A stretch of 9,314 nt of DNA from Spirochaetaceae bacterium (GTDB taxonomy: Bacteria; Spirochaetota; Spirochaetia; Treponematales; Breznakiellaceae), in assembly GCA_031255395.1 (NCBI GenBank), contig JAIRSQ010000131.1:1-9314 (forward strand), read 5' to 3'. Under the pieces are notes generated by a model, which did not search any database, had not been told where the DNA came from, and saw nothing but the letters and a program-made list of their open reading frames with translations. This document shows, piece after piece, positions 5,255 to 9,314 of this stretch. The translations under genes were made by a program, and so were the position numbers. The first letter of the stretch is position 1. The number at the start of each line of letters is the position of its first letter.

Positions 5255-5869
5255 TCAACCGCGCAAAGCGCTTAAAATTTCATCCAGCCGTTTTTCTAAA
5301 CGGCGAGGGTTCAATCGTGAATAAAATCCGAATCCGCAGTTGCTTATGTAATAAATATCGGTTTTTTGGCAGGAATAATAAACGTCAAAACGCTGGCTGC
5401 CAAACCGCCTCATGATTTCCTTTAACGAGAGTCCGTCCCGTTTCCTTGCCCTAAGCATTCTTGCGATATAAGGGGCCTTTATAAAAATAATCGCGTCCAG
5501 CATCGTGAACGCGCACGATTTATGCAACAGCGCAGCGTTGATCGCTCGATCGCGATCGCCGTGCGACGCTATCCATTCTAACGTAAGGCCGTTCACTTCC
5601 GGATGGACAATGTTTTCCAGCGCGGCAAGTTCGTCCGGTTTGCCGAAAACGCGTTCGCCCAAGGCCCGCCTGTCAACATGGCCATTCGCCCTCAAAACGC
5701 CGCTCCCGAAACGTTCCGCAACCGCCTCTTTCCTGTTTTCCAGAGCGATGTGTCCCAGTTTGTCCGCGTCAAGAACGGCAAACCCTTTTCTTTCAAGAAT
5801 TTCGCCGGCGAAATTCTTGCCCGCGCAGTACAATCCTGTCAAACCGAGCAACAGCCGTCCGTTATTCAT
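5255..5869 (-). CDS. coaE: Dephospho-CoA kinase
   Basis: A 204-residue cytoplasmic P-loop kinase that phosphorylates the 3'-hydroxyl of dephospho-CoA, the last step of CoA synthesis. It has the NMP-kinase layout: P-loop GLTGLYCAGKN at 9-19, DADKLGH at 34-40 (the family's DAD), NIVHPEVNG near 86-94 (conserved HP), and the lid/basic region RKRDGLSLKEIMRRFGSQ, followed by a degenerate TDIYYISNCG in place of the usual ADxVIxNxG. The odd feature is the Walker A end: GKN instead of GK[S/T]. I recall similar sequences in other treponemes, so this is more likely a lineage variant than a dead enzyme. Length is typical. ATG 5869 overlaps the end of the 707-residue gene by 8 nt, so expression is probably coupled. 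Confidence 0.85.
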   Translation of the reverse strand: MNNGRLLLGLTGLYCAGKNFAGEILERKGFAVLDADKLGHIALENRKEAVAERFGSGVLRANGHVDRRALGERVFGKPDELAALENIVHPEVNGLTLEWIASHGDRDRAINAALLHKSCAFTMLDAIIFIKAPYIARMLRARKRDGLSLKEIMRRFGSQRFDVYYSCQKTDIYYISNCGFGFYSRLNPRRLEKRLDEILSALRG

Positions 5870-7985
5870 TTATGATGAAACAGTCTTTGTATTCAGCCGA
5901 ATAGCTCTTCATCCGGGCAAGCGTATTCTCCGCGTCCGATTTGTCGGAGTAAGGCCCTGCCTTGACGCGGTAGCGTACCGCGCCTCTCAAGTCGGACGTA
6001 AATATTTCGGCGCGCCCGTATCCGGTATTTTTAAAACTGTCCAGTGCCCGCCGCGCCCGCGCCGCGTCGCTATACGCTCCTATCTGTACCCAGTAAAAGT
6101 TCCGCTTGCCGGCGGGCACGAGCGGCGGCGACTTAACGGCGCCCGCGCTTGGCAGAGCCGCCGCTCCCTGTCCGGCCGTCTTGGACGGCTGCGCCGGTAT
6201 GGCGGGTTTTTGATATACTTCCTGCGGAAGCGCTTTGTCGGCGTACGATCTCCGCCACGGCTGAGCGGGCGGCTGTGAACCCGGCGGCTCAGCGGCGGCG
6301 GTTTGCCCGTGAACCCGCTTATCGACGTCCGCCGCGCCCGCGCTTTTTTGCGGTTGCCATTGCGCGGGCTGCTCCGGCTTGCCCGCCGCGTTTCCCGTGT
6401 CCGGCCTTTGCGGATAGCCGTTCCCAACCGTCGCCAGTTTGACCCCGCTTGACGAGGTTTCGTACAGCTTATCGATGAACGCCGTTATTGCGGCGCGTAT
6501 ATCATTTATATCTTTTTCCGTAAGCGACGAACTGCAGTCAAGCACAAGATAGACGATTGCCGATTTGCGCTCGTGCGTAAAATCGGCCGTTTTTTCCGTT
6601 TCGCACTCGCTGTTCTGCGTCCAGCCCGCGTTTTCACCCGGCTGCGCATACCATTGCCGCACGTTGGATTCTTTGAAATCGCTGTTAAGCGTCAGCGTAT
6701 AGTAAATGCTCGTGCCGTTCCGTCTGCCTTCTATTCGGCGACCACCGGCAAGAACGATCCCGTAAGAATTCAAAGCTGTCAGACAATAGCTTTTATTGGC
6801 TTCGTCCCAGTTTACGCGCGCGTCCACATAGTATTCCGAATAATCTGGGCTTCTAATGCCGCCGTCAAAGGTCAGCCGCACCAAGGTATTCACCGGATAG
6901 GCCGGGGTGGAGAACGTAAAATTCATTTTAGGCGTATAGATGTTGAGCCTGTCGGCTATGGCGGCCAGCTTTTCATCAATCTGCGATATGAACGAAAATT
7001 CGGCTACATTGTCAGGACTCGAAGCGACAGACTCCAAGGTCTGCGAAAATTCGATATTGCTTTCAATGTCTTTGCCCCGAATCCCGATTGACCATGCGTC
7101 GACTTTGACTCCGTCAACCCTCCGTGTGGCCAACTGCCGGCTTATATAGGTTTTGTAAGCCGCTCCCGTGCTCCTGCGCCTGAAATCCCGCTCCTCTATC
7201 GGGACAAATTCAGCGTCCGTGGAACTCGTGTCCGTCCCGTCCGTGAAAGTGACGACGGTAACGGAATCGATGTTGGCCGGAAGCGAGCCTTCTTTTTCCA
7301 TCGCGGTCAAATTGGCGAGGGCCTTGTGATCGGCATAGTACAGGGCGGTGCCGTTGGATTTTGACGGAACATAGCCGCGGTTAAGATATTCCAGCAGCGT
7401 CTGCCGTCCGGGCGCGTCCAGCGGAACCAGAGCCGGACTTCCGTCCGGGCGCTGCGTAATATCGGTTACCCTGCCGGAAAAACTGATGATGCCGACATAG
7501 ATGCCCTCGTTAGTAGCTGAGTGGCGGACTGGACTGCCGCTTAGCCGCGGAGCGCCCGAAGAAGCCGTATACGGCGGCATGAATGAGTTGCCCGCGGCAT
7601 AAGATACTCTCTGCTCCGCCACATCATCTCTATTTATTCGGACAGACTTGGGACTCTCCAGAATATCGTTTTTTCCGGCGCGCTCAACCTTGTAAAAATA
7701 TTTTGAAAGCGGCGGTTCTAAATCTTCGTCAAGGTAACTGCTTTGCAGGCTTTCCAGTTCGGTTGCAAGCGTGTATGTTTTTTCTTCAATGTCGAAACGG
7801 TACAGTCCCCAGCGGTAGTTTTCGGGCTGTCTTACATCGCTCCAATTTATGGATATTAACAGGGATGATACCGGCGCGTCCGATACCGCTACTGCGGGGT
7901 CGCCTGCTCCTCCGGCAAAACCGCTCAACGCGGGCAAGACTGCGAACGCGATAATGAAGATCGGTATCATCCGTTTCCTGTTCAT
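5862..7985 (-). CDS. Exported FN3 / permuted-VWA / SPOR protein
   Basis: A 707-residue protein of a type I cannot name. It has a Sec signal peptide at about 1-25 (MNRKRMIPIFIIAFAVLP..., no lipobox) and a fibronectin-III-like segment at about 41-105 (ISINWS, YRWGLYRFD, YFYKVERAG). VWA-like elements follow at 160-345: YVGIISFSGRVTDI, GTALYYADHKAL with T213, VTVVTFTDGTDTSS with D249, and VDAWSIGI. A beta-rich section (about 353-470) leads to IVYLVLDCSSSLTEKDI at 478-493 with a DxSxS (D483, S485, S487) and a helix. A Pro/Ala/Gln linker spans about 515-628, and a SPOR domain lies at about 629-705 (FYWVQIGAYSDAARARRAL, RYRVKAGPYSDKSDAENTL). SPOR suggests periplasmic peptidoglycan binding; VWA suggests a metal-dependent protein contact. 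The VWA motifs are out of canonical order. ATG 7985 has only a weak GAG upstream. It is first in the run before coaE. Confidence 0.85.
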   Translation of the reverse strand: MNRKRMIPIFIIAFAVLPALSGFAGGAGDPAVAVSDAPVSSLLISINWSDVRQPENYRWGLYRFDIEEKTYTLATELESLQSSYLDEDLEPPLSKYFYKVERAGKNDILESPKSVRINRDDVAEQRVSYAAGNSFMPPYTASSGAPRLSGSPVRHSATNEGIYVGIISFSGRVTDITQRPDGSPALVPLDAPGRQTLLEYLNRGYVPSKSNGTALYYADHKALANLTAMEKEGSLPANIDSVTVVTFTDGTDTSSTDAEFVPIEERDFRRRSTGAAYKTYISRQLATRRVDGVKVDAWSIGIRGKDIESNIEFSQTLESVASSPDNVAEFSFISQIDEKLAAIADRLNIYTPKMNFTFSTPAYPVNTLVRLTFDGGIRSPDYSEYYVDARVNWDEANKSYCLTALNSYGIVLAGGRRIEGRRNGTSIYYTLTLNSDFKESNVRQWYAQPGENAGWTQNSECETEKTADFTHERKSAIVYLVLDCSSSLTEKDINDIRAAITAFIDKLYETSSSGVKLATVGNGYPQRPDTGNAAGKPEQPAQWQPQKSAGAADVDKRVHGQTAAAEPPGSQPPAQPWRRSYADKALPQEVYQKPAIPAQPSKTAGQGAAALPSAGAVKSPPLVPAGKRNFYWVQIGAYSDAARARRALDSFKNTGYGRAEIFTSDLRGAVRYRVKAGPYSDKSDAENTLARMKSYSAEYKDCFIINE

Positions 7986-7992
7986 AGAATCT

Positions 7993-8006
7993 CGATATTA
8001 TTATCG
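7993..8006. repeat. Small hairpin in the leader of the 707-residue gene
   Basis: CGATA-TTAT-TATCG forms a 5-bp stem with a 4-base loop, ending 7 bases from the ATG at 7985. It sits where the ribosome binding site should be and could modulate initiation. It may be incidental in AT-rich sequence. Confidence 0.3.
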
Positions 8007-8017
8007 GAATATAAGGA

Positions 8018-8047
8018 ATGATAGATAAGCGATAAATTACAAGGCTA
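8018..8047 (-). promoter_or_regulatory. Candidate promoter for the VWA/SPOR-coaE run
   Basis: On the - strand there is TAGCCT (8042-8047), an 18-bp spacer, and TATCAT (8018-8023, 5 of 6 to TATAAT), 32 nt before the ATG at 7985. The -35 begins TAGC like the other two candidates in this window. The -35 is a poor match to TTGACA, so confidence is modest. Confidence 0.35.
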
Positions 8048-8113
8048 GGAGCGGCTACAAGGGCAAAATTCTTGCGCCTTTTGGAATCCGCCGCGCTCCC
8101 CTTCTTATTTTTT
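8048..8113 (+). terminator. Two-tier hairpin plus T tract upstream of the ABC-F gene (possible attenuator)
   Basis: The outer stem pairs GGAGCGGC (8048-8055) with GCCGCGCTCC (8090-8099), either as 6 continuous bp or as 4+4 with a 2-base bulge. The inner stem pairs AAGGGCAA (8059-8066) with TTGCGCCTT (8072-8080) around a 5-base loop with one bulged G. CC and then TTCTTATTTTTT (8102-8113) follow. On the + strand this has the form of a Rho-independent terminator, but no + strand gene precedes it, and the ABC-F start is only 26 nt downstream. It therefore looks like a leader attenuator rather than an end-of-operon terminator. The reverse direction has no T tract. Confidence 0.5.
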
Positions 8114-8139
8114 GAAGTCGCTCGCGCTACCATTGGACG

Positions 8140-9314
8140 ATGGCGTTTGTTCAATTTACCGGCGTGTCGCTCGCGTTTGGCGACAGGGACATACTGATCG
8201 GAGCGGATATAAAACTGAAAACCGGCTCGCGCGCCGCGCTTTGCGGGGCAAACGGATCGGGAAAATCCACGCTGATGAAGGTGATGGCGGGTATTATACC
8301 CTGCGATTCCGGGGACAGAGCGCTCGAAAAGGGAGCGACCATCGCGTATTTACCGCAATCCGGCCTTGTTCACCGAGGAAAAACCCTGTGGTACGAGGCA
8401 AAAACCGCGTTTGCGTCCTATACGGCACTGTTTGAACGCCGCCGCGAGATCGAAAACCTGCTTCAAACGGTCAAAACGGACGGCGGAGCGACAAAAAGCT
8501 TGCTTCGCGAGGCGGAATTGATTAGCGAAAAGCTGGAAACGGCGGAATTTTGGCGGATAGACAAACGAATCTCTCTCGTTTTACGTGGACTTGGTTTTAC
8601 CGAAAGCGATTTCACGCGCCTTACGCAGGAATTTTCAGGCGGCTGGCAGATGAGGATAGCCCTTGCCAAGACGCTGCTTCAGGATCCCGACATCCTGCTT
8701 CTAGACGAGCCGACCAACTACCTTGACATTGAGGGGCGGGCGTGGCTGGAACGGTATCTGCGGGAATTCGACGGCGCGTTGCTGATAGTCTCGCACGACC
8801 GCTACTTCCTAGACTCCGTTGTGAACGAGGTGTACGAACTGTTTCAGGGACGGCTCAGGCGATGGGCTGGAACATACACGGAGTACGAGACGCTCCGTCG
8901 CGAGGAAATTGAGGGGCTTGTCGCCGCGTACAAACGCCAGCAAGAGGAGATCGCTCGTGCCGAGGACCTGATACGGCGTTTCCGCTACAAGGCGGGCAAG
9001 GCGGCTATGGCGCAGGAATTAATCAAGAGACTCGAAAAAATGGAGCGTATAGAGATACCGGAAAACCTTAAAAAGATAGCGATAACGCTGCCGCCGTCCC
9101 CGCATTCGGGACGAATCGCGCTCAAATTGGAGGGCGTCGGCAGGAGTTACGGCGAAAAGCGCGTGCTGTCCGGACTCGACTTCCTGCTCGAGACGGGCGA
9201 GCGGCTGCTTGTCGCGGGCGCGAACGGGGCTGGGAAGTCCACGCTGCTACGCATAATAGCCGGAGCGGACAATGGCGGAGAGGGTAAGGTAACATACGGA
9301 GCGGGCGTCGTGAG
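8140..9314 (+). CDS. ABC-F family ATPase (3' end outside window)
   Basis: 391 codons are visible and the gene continues past the right edge. ABC-F proteins are cytoplasmic tandem-ABC ATPases without membrane segments that act on the ribosome, in translation factor or antibiotic-protection roles. Domain 1 has Walker A GANGSGKS (36-43), Q-loop LPQS (71-74), signature FSGGWQ (165-170), Walker B ILLLDEPTNYLD (185-196) and H-loop SHDRYFLD (218-225). The interdomain linker (about 250-310) is charged and helical with RFRYKAGKAAMAQELIKRLEKMERIEIPE, close to the YheS/YdiF/Uup-type linker. Domain 2 begins near 325 with Walker A GANGAGKST (360-368) and is cut before its signature. The catalytic Glu of domain 1 is present (E190). 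ATG 8140 is the only plausible start, as an in-frame TGA lies at 8113. There is almost no Shine-Dalgarno (GGA 2 nt before the ATG). It is divergent from the VWA/SPOR operon. Confidence 0.93.
   Translation, partial: MAFVQFTGVSLAFGDRDILIGADIKLKTGSRAALCGANGSGKSTLMKVMAGIIPCDSGDRALEKGATIAYLPQSGLVHRGKTLWYEAKTAFASYTALFERRREIENLLQTVKTDGGATKSLLREAELISEKLETAEFWRIDKRISLVLRGLGFTESDFTRLTQEFSGGWQMRIALAKTLLQDPDILLLDEPTNYLDIEGRAWLERYLREFDGALLIVSHDRYFLDSVVNEVYELFQGRLRRWAGTYTEYETLRREEIEGLVAAYKRQQEEIARAEDLIRRFRYKAGKAAMAQELIKRLEKMERIEIPENLKKIAITLPPSPHSGRIALKLEGVGRSYGEKRVLSGLDFLLETGERLLVAGANGAGKSTLLRIIAGADNGGEGKVTYGAGVV

Noticed and set aside
5505..6278. A 257-codon + strand open frame opposite coaE and the VWA/SPOR gene
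   Set aside because: It is antisense to two clearly coding genes, has a composition typical of a shadow frame (Arg/Ser/Pro-rich), and shows no recognisable motif.
7786..8154. A 122-codon - strand open frame running across the divergent intergenic region
   Set aside because: Most of it overlaps the VWA/SPOR gene in another frame, the protein is Arg/Lys-rich without any family likeness, and it would overlap the ABC-F start.
1..9314. CRISPR array, insertion-sequence ends or a replication origin
   Set aside because: No regularly spaced direct repeats, transposase frames, terminal inverted repeats or DnaA-box clusters were seen.

Overview
The window looks like chromosomal DNA of a spirochaete, most likely a Treponema of the termite-gut type (T. 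primitia / T. azotonutricium). This is a judgement from protein resemblance, not a search result. It rests on the dephospho-CoA kinase with a GLYCAGKN P-loop, a PotD-like lipoprotein with a relaxed lipobox, two SPOR-domain proteins, and the N-terminal piece of an integrase whose opening I associate with treponemes. Most of the window is GC-moderate to GC-rich. Only the first ~165 bases are strongly AT-rich (about 21% GC over the first 150 by my count, against 60% at 181-240).

Layout. (1) 1-731 is an accessory edge. It holds the 3' tail of an AT-rich unrecognised gene on the + strand, then a 106-codon integrase N-terminal remnant on the - strand, a small repeat, a perfect 24-bp palindrome, and a tRNA-Gly(TCC) on the - strand whose 3' end faces the remnant. 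This resembles a decayed or rearranged tRNA-targeted integration site. (2) 732-1661 is a divergent promoter region followed by a Cof-type HAD phosphatase on the + strand. (3) 1742-3649 (-) is potD followed 6 nt later by a PhnP-like metallo-beta-lactamase hydrolase. (4) 3780-7985 (-) is a tightly packed four-gene run in transcription order: a 707-residue exported FN3/VWA/SPOR protein, coaE (8-nt overlap), a 280-residue membrane-anchored SPOR protein (13-nt gap), and an AMMECR1-domain protein. (5) 7986-8139 is a divergent intergenic region. (6) 8140 to the right edge is the start of an ABC-F ATPase gene on the + strand, cut by the window end.

How they may work together. The two SPOR proteins probably sit on peptidoglycan in the periplasm. 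coaE is a housekeeping CoA gene caught between them. potD supplies the binding component of a polyamine transporter whose permease and ATPase are not in the window. The HAD, MBL and AMMECR1 proteins are conserved enzymes or conserved proteins of uncertain substrate.

The two most interesting signals are in the right half. The 707-residue protein carries all five canonical VWA MIDAS residues in the wrong order: the DxSxS strand and helix lie about 270 residues C-terminal to the Thr and Asp they should precede, which suggests a circularly permuted VWA domain. The ABC-F leader contains a two-tier hairpin followed by a T tract, with no upstream + strand gene to terminate, which looks like a transcription attenuator.
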